From Anisus vortex (Eukaryota; Mollusca; Gastropoda; Planorbidae), in assembly GCA_949126835.1 (NCBI GenBank), contig OX421492.1, positions 41,464,498 to 41,528,497 of the forward strand: 64,000 nucleotides of DNA, written 5' to 3'. Both the position numbers and the translations under genes were made by a program. Of this stretch, positions 53,226 to 62,205 are shown in pieces. The notes below the pieces were generated by a model. That model saw only the letters and a program-made list of their open reading frames with translations. It was not told the DNA's origin and ran no database searches. How positions within the stretch are numbered: position 1 is the first letter of the stretch; every line of letters begins with the position of its first letter.

Positions 53226-53490
53226 TTTTAAAATGTATTACAATTAATTATAGTATAGAACTCTCCGTTTTAAAATGTATTACAATTAATTATAGTATAG
53301 AACTCTCCGTTTTAAAATGTATTACAATTAATTATAATATAGAACTCTCCTTTTTAAAATGTATTACAATTAATTATAGTATAGAACTCTCCGTTTTAAA
53401 ATGTATTACAATTAATTATAGTATAGAACTCTCCGTTTTAAAATGTATTACAATTAATTATAGTATAGAACTCTCCGTTTTAAATCTATT
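53226..53490. repeat. AT-rich minisatellite, 42-bp unit
   Basis: Six nearly perfect 42-bp units starting TTTTAAAATGTATTACAATT and ending CTCTCCG, at 53226, 53268, 53310, 53352, 53394 and 53436, plus a partial seventh. One unit differs (CTCTCCT, TATAATATAG), so homogeneity is high. Confidence 0.92.
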
Positions 53491-53549
53491 TTAAACAAAA
53501 AACCAAGGGTCTAAAATTGTGTTACTTGTTTTGAGGGGGGGGGGGGGCA

Positions 53550-53675
53550 ACCAATTATTGACGTAATTATAAATATAGGGGGGGGGGGTCTCTGAAAGTT
53601 TGACAGTTGTTGACAAGCGGGAGGGGGGAGGTAAAAATCGCCTAAAAATTGTTGACGTAATTAATGGACGTCCCC
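53550..53675 (-). repeat. MITE-like terminal module, right
   Basis: Intact inverted end at 53649-53675, preceded by the TCTCTGAAAGTTTGACAG module and G-rich runs. Its inner end (TTATTGACGTAATTATAAA) is a degenerate copy of the terminal repeat, as expected of a full short MITE. Preceded by a G13 run at 53535-53547. Confidence 0.55.
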
Positions 53676-53689
53676 TAAGAGATCTATTT

Positions 53690-53880
53690 AATATCACTAT
53701 ATTATGTACTTTCTGTAATTATTAATGTTTAAAATATAAACTCATTAAATGGACAAACAATTAATGCAGGAAATGTTTATTTACAACTGTTTATTGTAAT
53801 TTTATTTTTATTCTCTAATAATTAAATCTTGTAATGAAGACCATAATGTTGGAATTATATAAAGAAATAATAGTTGTTGT
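53690..53880 (-). repeat. Dispersed repeat A, copy B, proximal half
   Basis: On the reverse strand it reads CATTACAAGATTTAATTATT, AACAGTTGTAAATAAACATT and CTGCATTAATTGTTTGTCC, closely matching copy C at 56720-56800. It breaks off at the TAA next to the 3.97-kb block and resumes at 49708. Confidence 0.7.
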
Positions 53881-54454
53881 TGGCTTTAGACGCACGTGGT
53901 TCTTAGCGCTATTAGCTATTCGAACTTCAGCGTATTTCTAAAAATGTAATTACACTATTTCGCCTCCCCTAATGATCAACAACACCCCCCACCCAGAGAG
54001 CTTCCCTGCACAAACTCCTTTAATAACGCCTTTATAGCGCCTTCAGGGGAGTAGTAACACCCCTTGCGGGAACCTATACAATAGAGATTTCACAATATAA
54101 TATCGATAAATATAAAAACTAGCCTAATTTCCATCTTTAAAAATGTCAGATTTAAACAAAATGTTCTGGAGGTATGAAGACGAAGACTGCCCATTCACAA
54201 AACTCTATTTCACAAATCTTTCTTTCAATAAAAAAAACATGGCTCAACAATTACGAAGAAGGAAGTTTTTTTACATTCATATACAAATGAAGATCATTCA
54301 AGTCCCACAACTCTCTCTAACACACACTCATGTTCCAAGACATCACTCATTTTTCTATCTTTATTTGTTACATACAAATAGCTTCTCCCACAAAACCAGA
54401 CCAAAAATTCCAATTACTCTAAATCCAATCAATAATGTCGCATTCATCTTTGAT
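53881..54454. other. Intervening DNA with an uncertain open frame
   Basis: AT-rich sequence including the beginning of a forward open frame at 54143 whose first 90 or so codons have no recognisable domain. Splice-like signals and codon usage give no support for a gene. Confidence 0.4.
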
Positions 54455-54790
54455 TGTTTGCCTTTTTCTTCCCTTTTCTCGCCTTCTTCTTTGCCATCTC
54501 TCCTTCTTCCCTCGACTGGTAGTCTTTTTTTGGTTGTCTCACTTTCTTCTTCTTTTGTCTTGCCGTCTTCTTCTCGTGTCTCGGCATCTTCTTTGCTTGT
54601 TTTGCCGTCTTCTTCAGTTTCTAGTCTTCTTTTACCCTTGTCTCATTTTCTTCTACGTAATCTCGCCTTTTTCTTCCATTTTCTCGCCGTAGTTTTCGCT
54701 TGTTTACGATTTTCTTCGCATTTCTCGAATTCTGCTTCTTTTGTCTCGACTTTTTCTTCCATATGTCTCGCCTTTTTTTCCGACTGTATT
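54455..54790. repeat. Polypyrimidine minisatellite, about 21-bp period
   Basis: The forward strand is almost all pyrimidine with GCCGTCTTCTTC/GGCATCTTCTTT/GCCGTCTTCTTC blocks spaced 21 bases apart near 54563-54625, looser on both sides. Read in reverse, the 21-base period gives heptads rich in K, E and D (ETEEDGK, TSKEDAE, TREEDGK, TKEEESE). A reverse stop at 54643-54645 interrupts it. Either a purine/pyrimidine minisatellite or a fossil of a charged coiled-coil exon; the forward leucine/serine-rich ORF is an artefact. Confidence 0.6.
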
Positions 54791-55813
54791 AGTAATAAGA
54801 ATTGTACTTGTATAGCGCTGCCAATGTAATGTAATGTAAGCTCAGGGCGAATTTAGCATTTAGCATTGAGGAACAAACAAGCAAGAATACAAGTGTCATG
54901 TATATTGTTTTTCCAAGAATTGGAACACGCAATGTTTATTCCTCTCTCTCTCTCTTTTCTTACTACACACAATATTAGGACGTTTAGTAGGAAAACTAAA
55001 GGTTCTAGGTAATGTTGGGATTCTGTGTTGATCTCAAATTCTCAGAGTCTGGGAACGACTCATTATTTAATAGGGGAAGTTCCTATCGTTTTTGTTATGA
55101 GTTTTGTAATGATACCATGATTTTCACCCCTACTGGTAATGGGTCTATCCCTTGCACCACTCGGATAGTATTTAATGATTTGTTTTGTCTGAAAGACAGA
55201 GAGTTTCAAAATATGTTCCTTTGAGAACGTTTGTGTTTGCACTATTTTATTCTAACTGTACATAATAGATATATTGTATATATTGAAACATACCACCTGA
55301 AATAAACTATCAACAACTGTTACACTGAAGCTTCCTTGTCAAGTTACTATACTATTGTGTTGTATTCATTACAATAAGATTTATCTACTACTCTAATGTA
55401 CAAGAAAGGAAATGTTGGAATACAAATACTGAATTTGTGCCCAGGACTATAAGAAGAGTTCGTGTAATACTGAAACATAAATACTAATAATTAAAGTCTC
55501 CCCTAGGACTAACGAGAATTATCAGCAAGATCTACACAGCTCTGGCCACAAGGGGATTGTGGACGTAACACAAGAATAAGGATATAATTACCTAGGCTAA
55601 AAGGATTATACAGAGTTAATTAATAATATCAAGGATGTAGAACAAAATAAAAATACATGTAATATTAAACCGACTTAGTATACAAGTAAAACAGTAGTAT
55701 CTAAAAAATGTTTAACGAAGACAACATTTCAAAAAATGTGTTTTAAAGTTATTTTTAAACGTGATACTGGAGCTTGTCAACTTTTCTCAACTTTTGTACA
55801 ATATAATTCTGTA
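54791..55813. other. Unannotated intergenic DNA
   Basis: Contains a tandem TAATG run (about 54826-54836), a short CT microsatellite (54940-54957) and otherwise unique-looking AT-rich sequence. A 70-codon forward frame at 55012-55224 has no recognisable motif. I see no RNA gene or transposon end. Confidence 0.4.
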
Positions 55814-56629
55814 TATATGATCAGTAGCGTAGCGTACGACCATTTTCGAAAAAAAAAAAGGGCCTTTTCGGGAAAAAATAATTTAATTATTTTAACAAGC
55901 TCAATTTAGACTGTTTCTAATTTTTTTTTTAAATTGCATTTAAACAATTTAATTTGTTACAAAATGATTAATGAACCTTGTTAGATCTAGTTAATTTTAG
56001 CTTAATTTAATTTGATACGAAGTGAATGTCACACTCTTTTGCTAATGGTGTGCCAAGCTAGGATTTCTAAATCATTCAGCGTGCCAACAGCCTAAAATTC
56101 AACCTGCTCTATTATACTTGTTTTCTTATAAGACAAGTAAGTAATTTAAATCGGTAGCTAGACAAAGGCCAAAAGTCAAGGAACTCTCTAGAGAAAACTG
56201 TTTTATTAGCATTTATACCAATTACAAAATTATATTACCAAAACTTTCACATTTATGGTAACTATTTTGTAAAAGTTATCATTTAGTTGTCAAAATACAT
56301 TTCTATCAACTGAATATATTTTGTTCTCAGTTCCACTGAGATATATTATAATTCACTTAGTATACGTTTTTTAATGAACAACGTTTAGCGGAATCGATAC
56401 ACAGTAATCATACAAACTGGGTAGTTAATGTAATGTTAAAAAATGTGCATATATTATATTAGTCATATAATATATATAAAATTTTAAACTACTTTTTGAC
56501 AGTTTGGTCATTATAAAGTTAAAATTTGTAGACCAATTAGTCTTTTAAAAAATAAAAATTAAAAAACATAATATTAGAAATATTATCGCCCTTTAATTAA
56601 AATAAAGATTCTAAATTTGATTCAATAGT

Positions 56630-56910
56630 GATGCCAAACAAGTTATGTTTTGTAATATAACAAATATTACTAATTATTATTTCTTTACATAAAAAAGCGT
56701 TGTGGTATTCATTACAAGATTTAATTATTAGAGGTATAAAATTAATTTACGTTAAATAGTTGTTAGTAAACATTTGCTGCATTAATTATTTGTCCATTTA
56801 ACCTTGAGGAGTTTATTTCTTAAACAATTTGGCACATTTCGATGCCCATTTCATTTAAGGTTTAAAATTCAACTGGCTACGTTTTTCAAATCGCCAATAT
56901 CCCTATACTT
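56630..56910 (+). repeat. Dispersed repeat A, copy C, first part
   Basis: Matches 46090-46560 and the reverse strand of 53690-53880: CATTACAAGATTTAATTATT, TTTACGTTAAATAGTTG, CTGCATTAATTATTTGTCC, GACACATT-like and CAATATCCC. It is cut by the LINE insertion at 56911 and resumes at 57614. Confidence 0.65.
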
Positions 56911-57613
56911 CCTACCTACATCCTACATATCCCGTAGTCTGTTAGACCGTTGGGGTGCCACAGATGACATGTAAACCAGCCTCCTCCATTCCTCCCGTCT
57001 CTCAGCCGTTCTCATTGCCTCGCACAGTTTTGTACTTGTCCATTCCCTGATATTATCTTCCCAACGTTTCTTTGGTCTTCCCCTCTTTCTGCCTCCTCTG
57101 GTGGTACCCTGCAGGATGGTCTTTGCAAGCCCGTTGGTTCTGGTGACGTGGCCATACCATTCCAGTTTTCTATTCTTGGCTGTGGCCAGCAGGTCTTCAT
57201 ACTTTCCAATTTACTGTTGTATTCTTTTTCTTATCTGTTCGTTGGAGATATGGTCTTTGTAACAGATACCGAGCAGGGTCCTGAAGCATCTCATTTCCAT
57301 ATTTTCCAGCTCCGCTGTTAGTGTCCATGACTCGCAAGCATATAAGAAAATGGAGAGGACCAATGAGCGCATCAGCCTGATTTTGGTGCTGAGGGCTAAG
57401 TTTTTGTCTTTCCATATTGTCTTGAGCCTCTTTAGTGATGCTGTTGTCTGGGCAATCCTGGATATTACTTCTGGTTTGGAGCCCTCTTCGGATACAATAG
57501 CCCCTAGGTACTTGAAGCTGCTAACTGTTTCCAAACTCTGCCCACCAATCTTGATCTGCGTGGTGATGCCGCTGGTGTTACTAGTAATTGAGTTAGTTTT
57601 TTCGGCACTGATT
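56911..57613 (-). pseudogene. 5'-truncated LINE insertion, RT C-terminal region
   Basis: A clean insertion with an 11-bp target-site duplication TCCCTATACTT (56900-56910 and 57614-57624). The reverse strand encodes the last part of a non-LTR retrotransposon polyprotein: ISAEKTNSITSN, then KIGGQSLETVSSFKYLGAIV, SRIAQTTASLKRLKTIWKDK, RLMRSLVLSIFLYACESWTL, and MEMRCFRTLLGICYKDHISN. A TAA at 57211-57213 replaces one codon, and the same frame continues IGKYEDLLATAKNRKLEWYG, HVTRTNGLAKTILQGTTRGG, RKRGRPKKRWEDNIREWT and ends at the stop 56923-56925. The frame is otherwise intact over 230 codons, so the copy is fairly young. The short 3' tail (GATGTAGGTAGG) replaces poly-A. Endonuclease and catalytic RT motifs are missing through 5' truncation. 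Confidence 0.93.
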
Positions 57614-57780
57614 TCCCTATACTTAATAGAAAAAAAGTATCTACATCTAAGAAGGTCGTAGTAAGATTAAGCCAGTTATGCTTGATTAGGTATGAAAAAA
57701 TCTATTTGAAAGTCTTGAAAGTCCTCTTTGAGTGCTTTGGTGTGCTTCTGAAAAAGCCCAACAATCTATCTTAATAAATC
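57614..57780 (+). repeat. Dispersed repeat A, copy C, second part
   Basis: Begins with the LINE target duplication and resembles 46565-46700 (poly-A run, CTACATCTAAGAAGG versus CACATATAAGTAGGAAG, AAGATTAAGCCAG versus AAGATCAAGCTAG). Reading across the LINE restores continuity with the first part. Confidence 0.6.
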
Positions 57781-57985
57781 CCTTATGTAAAGGTAAGTAC
57801 ATAATATAGTTAACTGTTGTGAAGTTGATTTCACTCAATATATAAAATATAATACTGAAAAATATAGTTGTTTTTGTCTTCATCAATAATAAAACACCTC
57901 TTGCAGGTCTCTCGCGTGTCATTGAAAATCGATCTGCGTGCCAAGTTTAGAACGCGTGCCTTAGGTTGCCGAACCCTTTTCTAGT

Positions 57986-58860
57986 GGATACCAGGTCATA
58001 AGCAGGAACTTAGAGTGTAAGCTTGCAGGAATGGCCAACCGTTTGAGCCTAACTTTTACGGTGATGTATAAGTGGTGCGTGGACACAGCAGAGTTAGTTC
58101 TCCGAGCCCCATAAGAGTACGCTTGCTCACATTCTCAAAAAAAGGTGAGGTTCAAGTCTGGTTTATTCACCGAAAAGTAATAATATGACTTAAAGCACGC
58201 TGGCTTTCTCCTTCTCGTCCGTATACGTGTAGTGATCGATAACATGGTTACATGAACTTCGCAACAAAAAAAAAGATACCCACAGAATTTAAAAGAAAGA
58301 AGAAAAGAAGAGAAATAACTTGAAAGGAATTCCGTTTGCTAAGGATATAACCATCGGGCGCGGTGTTTTAATAGCTGAAAGGAAAAAAATTAGAAAAAAA
58401 TAGAGCGTTCCTATAACGTGTCATATTTTGTAATTGACACATAGATACAGTAAATAAAAATATTTAAACTCTATTTTTTTTTTAAATCTCTTTAAAATTG
58501 TCTATATTGGCGATTTATCTCGTATTTCAAAATTTAAACGAAGAAGAATTCAGTCCTATAGAAGCATTCGCATTGATTCTATAAATATTTTTCGACACTA
58601 GATACTCATCCCGAAAATGAGCAGTAGATGCAATCAATTTTGCAGAAATTTCCATCATTCCCATAGTTTCTAGTAAAAATCGTGAGTGGTTAAAAAAAAT
58701 TCTGCACTTTATACAGTGTGTGTATCTTGAGGCACAGGATTTTCTCAAAACCCTTGATACGTACGAATTCTTAATTCTTCTATTAATCTGGAAAAATTTC
58801 TAAAAGTGGGGCCTTTTTCCTAAAAGTTCGCTCCCCTAGCGTCAAAACCTGGCAATGCCC
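57986..58860. other. Right interior of the 3.04-kb element
   Basis: AT-rich with runs of A and T; no ORF of interest. A reverse frame at 58527-58748 has no recognisable motif. Confidence 0.4.
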
Positions 58861-58912
58861 CTGTATATGATTAGAAAAAATGTATGGTACTTGACACTAT
58901 TTGTGTGTGTGT

Positions 58913-58924
58913 GGGGGGGGGGGG
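58913..58924. repeat. G12 tract after a GT run
   Basis: Twelve G follow (GT)n just outside the 3.04-kb element. Similar G or C runs of 10-13 occur at 47055, 47580, 48333, 52317, 53535 and 53578. Confidence 0.85.
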
Positions 58925-58999
58925 TAAACAGTAAATGTATAAAGTAGGGCAAGTAAAGCAGAGTCCAAATGCGCCCCTGGTCACGGAATACTAGAAGAA

Positions 59000-59118
59000 T
59001 AGTGTGGCTAGGACAATTCCTAGGCACCACTAATACCAAGTATTGTAAGGTACCCAGGGACACCCTTCCAGAACTGGGGAAATGCCCTAGCCATCAGGAA
59101 GATTCGAGCCCTTGAACC
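59000..59118 (-). mobile_element. Diverged SINE fragment
   Basis: The reverse strand has a B-box-like GGCTCGAATC (59101-59110), then GGGTACCTTACAATACTTGG and TCCTAGCCACAC, a decayed version of the central domain seen at 49034-49212. The A box is not clear. Confidence 0.45.
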
Positions 59119-59124
59119 GATACA

Positions 59125-59190
59125 GCAATACACATACATGAGACACTAGAATCAAGTAAATATAGAACAAAGTACATCATACACCTTCAC
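59125..59190 (+). repeat. Short dispersed repeat, copy 1
   Basis: ACATGAGACACTAGAATCAA, GTAAATATAGAACAAAG and TACATCATAC match 60455-60540, where the unit occurs twice in tandem. It directly follows the SINE fragment, so it may be part of a larger repeat. Confidence 0.6.
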
Positions 59191-59339
59191 GAAACTCTCG
59201 TTAAGAATAAATCATGCAATGGTGGACGTGAAAATGAAAACAATTAAATAAAGGACTTGTGGCGGCGATTTATATAACCATAATGACTGTAGCTGTGTAG
59301 CTAATCCTTCTCTAACACAATAACTACTTAATACCACCT

Positions 59340-60300
59340 AATATGACACGATGAGGCGCAGATGACAACAAAGAAAGATTATCCACGTGTGTGTCATGGC
59401 CAGACCAAGGTGATTAGAGGGGGTCACTTCTGTACCCATGGGCCTCAAAGACTGGCAAAGTGTGTAAACAGCCGATACGATCAACTTAAGATAACACCGG
59501 CGGGCGAACGCATGGGAAACAGCTCTTGCTGAGTTCCGAGGCCCATTATGATGCCGAGTGACCCAGGGCCTCGGTGGGGAGGAAGTGATGAACACAGCCT
59601 TTTCCGTCTCAAGAACCTCCCGCGTGCCAGGATACCTGTACCAAAAGTAAAGGATTTGTGCTACCGGGTGACATTGCAGGTATACGGGCGTGACACCACG
59701 ATAATGATTCTAGGAGAATCCGCAGTTGACCTATAATCTTGACTGCTGAAATCGTACCTTGTTGCTCGGCACACCACACCTTCGGCGTGCCGTAAGGTGT
59801 CTGGAGCCCCGTAGGGTGTTTGGTGTGCCCCTCCTTGGTTCACCGTTACCCACGTTACGCCCTGGACTAGATTTTAGAGACTTATAAATTCGATTGGAGG
59901 GGATGGGGAGTAGGGGGAGGGGAGTATTTCGCCCTGACAGGCAAATTACATTAAATTGGCTGCGAAATTCATTATATTGTATTAAATTAGTACGCTGTAA
60001 TACATTTAATATCACGACACTTGGCCGGAGTAGATCAATAGTTGTTGTCTTCCCTGTCAAATGCCGGCTTTATCATCTATGGTCCTTCTCACCTCGGGGC
60101 AAGCAACGACGCTTAACACCAATCACGACATAGCCGATTGGTTTCTTTGAGTAAAATATCCAATGTGCTGACCCTTATCGCAATTAGCCACACTTGAATA
60201 AACAATGGCGCGAATGAACCAGTCAAGCCCAAACTGACCAAATGTTTAACAATGTGGAAGCAACCGGTAAGATGTCTGCCTCTCGTTATCAACAAGTGGT
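59340..60300. other. GC-richer island, function unknown
   Basis: A locally GC-richer stretch in AT-rich surroundings, with a palindrome-rich part at 59768-59830 (CACACCACACCTTCGGCGTG, CCGTAAGGTGTCTGGAG, CCCGTAGGGTGTTTGGTGTG) and inverted or direct CCAAT boxes near 60117 and 60134. Open frames of 60-110 codons on both strands show no domain. It could be an old repeat, an exon or a promoter; nothing decides between these. Confidence 0.35.
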
Positions 60301-60454
60301 GTATTCAATGCGTGACCGGTTTCTCTGTTATCGTGTTTAAAATGGGTCTTTTAATCTGAAAACGCAGAAATTATAAAATTTGCCTAAAATCGTGGACTAA
60401 CTATACTAACTATTAATTATCGCCAATTAGTAAACGCCTCGTCACAAATAGGCT

Positions 60455-60540
60455 ACATCATACATATACATGTAACACTTGAATCAAGTGAATCTAGAAC
60501 AAAGTACATCATACATATATATACATGTAACACTTGAAAA
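60455..60540 (+). repeat. Short dispersed repeat, copies 2 and 3 in tandem
   Basis: CTACATCATACATATACATG-TAACACTTGAA is repeated after about 58 bp. Related to 59125-59190. Confidence 0.7.
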
Positions 60541-61224
60541 AACTAAAGATAAAACAAGAAAAAAAAGAACAGAACTACAGAACAGAACATAACAGCTAAC
60601 AGTTCTAAACTTAACATTAACTTCCAGTTTCCCACAGGCATTAATGGGTAGCATTGGTCCACCGCTTAGAAAATATGGAGCAAATATTTTGTGGAAAAAT
60701 TGATCAAATTAATTAATGCATAAATTACAAGATGTTCATATTATTGTTCAATTAATAGTTATGTAAGTAAAGATTAAACTGACCATTTCTGATTCAGTCT
60801 TTAATGAACCCGTATTTATTCCATAATATTTCTTGAAGTACTTCATACACTTTTATCACAGTATCCAATATTTGTTAATATACTTTGCGAAAAAGTGAAG
60901 ATAAATTTAAAACCTCAACTGGTCTGTATTGGGTAAACAGTAAAAGATTGAGTTAGGCACTCGGTAAGGATTGAAGAAATTCTTACTTTAGTTTGTTTGG
61001 ACATATTAATAGTATTAAAATAAAGTGCCTTAATTGTAAGACGAACTGCCTTTGGCTGCATACATTATACTATAGTGTTTAAACTAATTTTACACGTGGA
61101 AATTTTGTGATCTAATTGCGGTTTTTACTAAGGTAGCATAAAAATATACTTTAAAAAAAAACAGGTTTATCTAAAGTTTTCTAGTTTTCTAATAAGATTA
61201 TTAGTGTATGCAATATGCTAAGAA
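60541..61224. other. AT-rich DNA, no feature seen
   Basis: Purine-rich start (AAGAAAAAAAAGAACAG near 60560) and then AT-rich sequence. No ORF, RNA gene or transposon terminus found. Confidence 0.4.
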
Positions 61225-61507
61225 ACAACTTTAAGGACATATAGCACTCAACTCACACCTAAATAGAATAAACCCAATTCACCCACCTAACTGCTCCTTC
61301 TCACAAGAAACTGTGGACCACTTCCTGCTTGAATGCCATGATCTATCCTACCTCAGATACACTCTACTCCCTCCTCAACCTACCATTACCAACACATTAT
61401 ATAGCAATATGGAACAACTGAAAAAGACATGTAAATATGTTTGTTTGGCACTGACTGCAAGAGAGCAAAAATCTCTGCAAACTGGCTAATAGAAGAAGAA
61501 GAATATC
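61225..61507 (+). pseudogene. LINE 3' end, C-terminal fragment
   Basis: A forward frame reads GHIALNSHLNRINPIHPPNC, then SFSQETVDHFLLECHDLSYL, RYTLLPPQP and a final MEQLKKTCKYVCLALTAREQ before a TAA. The C ... ETVDHFLLEC pattern is the H/C-rich finger found downstream of RNase H in many jockey/R1-like LINEs. A frameshift lies near 61230. The tail is TAG followed by GAA repeats (61489-61503), a simple-repeat 3' end. It is not clear whether it belongs with the RT fragments elsewhere in the window. Confidence 0.7.
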
Positions 61508-61585
61508 CTTATGAAAAGGTCATTACTATTAAGGATGATATGAATTAAATGTTGAAAAATAAGGATCCAAAACAATGGTTTAGAG

Positions 61586-61777
61586 CAGGGATCGGCAACC
61601 TACGACACGCGTGCCAATATTGGCAGAGGTATTTTCAATAGCAAGCAGAAGAACCCTGAAAAGGCACATCTACAAGAAATTATGTGCTAGAGCAGCACGA
61701 CATTTAGGCTGTTGGTACGCTGAATGAATTAGGAATCCTACTTTGGCCCACTAGTGTTAAGAGATTGCCGACCTCTG
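61586..61777 (-). mobile_element. hAT-type MITE, 192 bp
   Basis: Perfect 8-bp duplication GTTTAGAG (61578-61585 and 61778-61785). Inverted ends are CAGGGATCGGCAACCT and, reversed, CAGAGGTCGGCAATCT. The interior shares TAATTCATTCAGCGT-CCAACAGC with the MITE at 62330, which lies in opposite orientation. Confidence 0.9.
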
Positions 61778-61785
61778 GTTTAGAG

Positions 61786-62115
61786 TTTAGACATACTCAC
61801 CGACACACAAATTATGGTACTATTTAAGCGGGAAAATATGTCAATATGTCACTTTATTTGCCCTATTGTATTTCTGGATGTCGGGGAATTCTGTTGATTA
61901 TGCTATATTCTGATTCACATGGTAAAAGTAATATCTATGTTCTAGCCCTGGCTGAGCGAAACCGACGTCTTCGTCCAGATGTTGATGTGATGCAGTAGGT
62001 GTTACTTGTTGTGTAATAATTTTACCAATCTTGATATACACCTTGCGTTAAATACATCTTCAGAGCAGACAGTTATGCCTGTGTTGTACGAGAGGCTTTG
62101 TTTATTCGGCGGTCT
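61786..62115. other. Spacer, no feature seen
   Basis: Unique-looking sequence between two transposon groups. The open frame beginning at 62006 runs through unrelated transposon pieces and is not a gene. Confidence 0.4.
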
Positions 62116-62205
62116 ATATCAGCGGTTCCCAACCTGGGGGTCGAACGGCCATTTCATAGGGTTCACCAAAGACCATAGGAAAACACTTATTTTTGATGGT
62201 CTTAT
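62116..62205 (+). mobile_element. SPIN-like hAT transposon end
   Basis: Begins CAGCGGTTCCCAACCTGGGG, then GTCGAACGGCC, TTCATAGGGTTCACC, AAAGACCATAGGAAAACAC and GATGGTCTTA. From memory this is the order and near-identity of the SPIN/Charlie-type hAT terminus (CAGCGGTTCTCAACCTG ... GTCGAACGACC ... AAGACCATCGGAAAACAC). A short internal segment is missing relative to that family. The other end is absent. Confidence 0.65.

Larger units (their letters stand above)
49709..53675. mobile_element. 3.97-kb composite block with perfect inverted ends
   Basis: The ends are perfect inverted copies over 27 bases beginning GGGGACGTCCATTAATTACG, and both are flanked by TAA (49706-49708 and 53676-53678). The flanks are the two adjoining halves of repeat A in reverse orientation, which indicates that the block inserted as a unit. 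A TAA duplication is the TWA type typical of PIF/Harbinger, but no transposase is recognisable. Near each end is a related subterminal module in direct orientation (TCTGAAAAAGTTTGACA near 49753, TCTCTGAAAGTTTGACA near 53589), so it may instead be two direct MITE copies whose outer ends mobilised everything between them. Contents: a hAT MITE, a palindromic element, a BED-finger hAT remnant and two AT-rich minisatellites. Confidence 0.55.
56025..57985 (+). mobile_element. Larger relative of the 200-bp hAT MITE, ends decayed
   Basis: The left part holds GGATTTCTAAATCATTCAGC and GTGCCAACAGCCTAAAA, and the right part holds CATTGAAAATCGATCTGCG, GCGTGCC and GGTTGCCGAACCCTT. Both match the two halves of the MITE at 62330-62529. 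Between them lies repeat A copy C. The left terminal CAGGG motif is not visible, so the boundary is approximate. Confidence 0.5.
55822..58863. mobile_element. Degenerate 3.04-kb hAT-like element
   Basis: Flanked by a perfect 8-bp duplication TATATGAT (55814-55821 and 58864-58871). Ends are imperfectly inverted: CAGTAGCGTAGC on the left and, reversed, CAGGGGCATTGCC on the right, resembling the CAGTGGCGTAGCC-type ends of hAT elements. The inner 20 or so bases have diverged. It contains repeat A copy C and a LINE insertion, so its net length before those insertions was shorter. No transposase is readable. Confidence 0.6.

Noticed and set aside
54143..54829. 228-codon forward ORF as a membrane protein
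   Set aside because: Its hydrophobic leucine/serine/phenylalanine stretch is the translation of a polypyrimidine minisatellite.
57012..57209. Separate 65-codon reverse ORF
   Set aside because: It is another frame of the LINE 3' end; the real frame continues through the TAA at 57211-57213 to the stop at 56923.
59548..59736. 62-codon forward ORF as an exon
   Set aside because: No recognisable domain or convincing splice signals; kept only as part of an unexplained GC-richer island.
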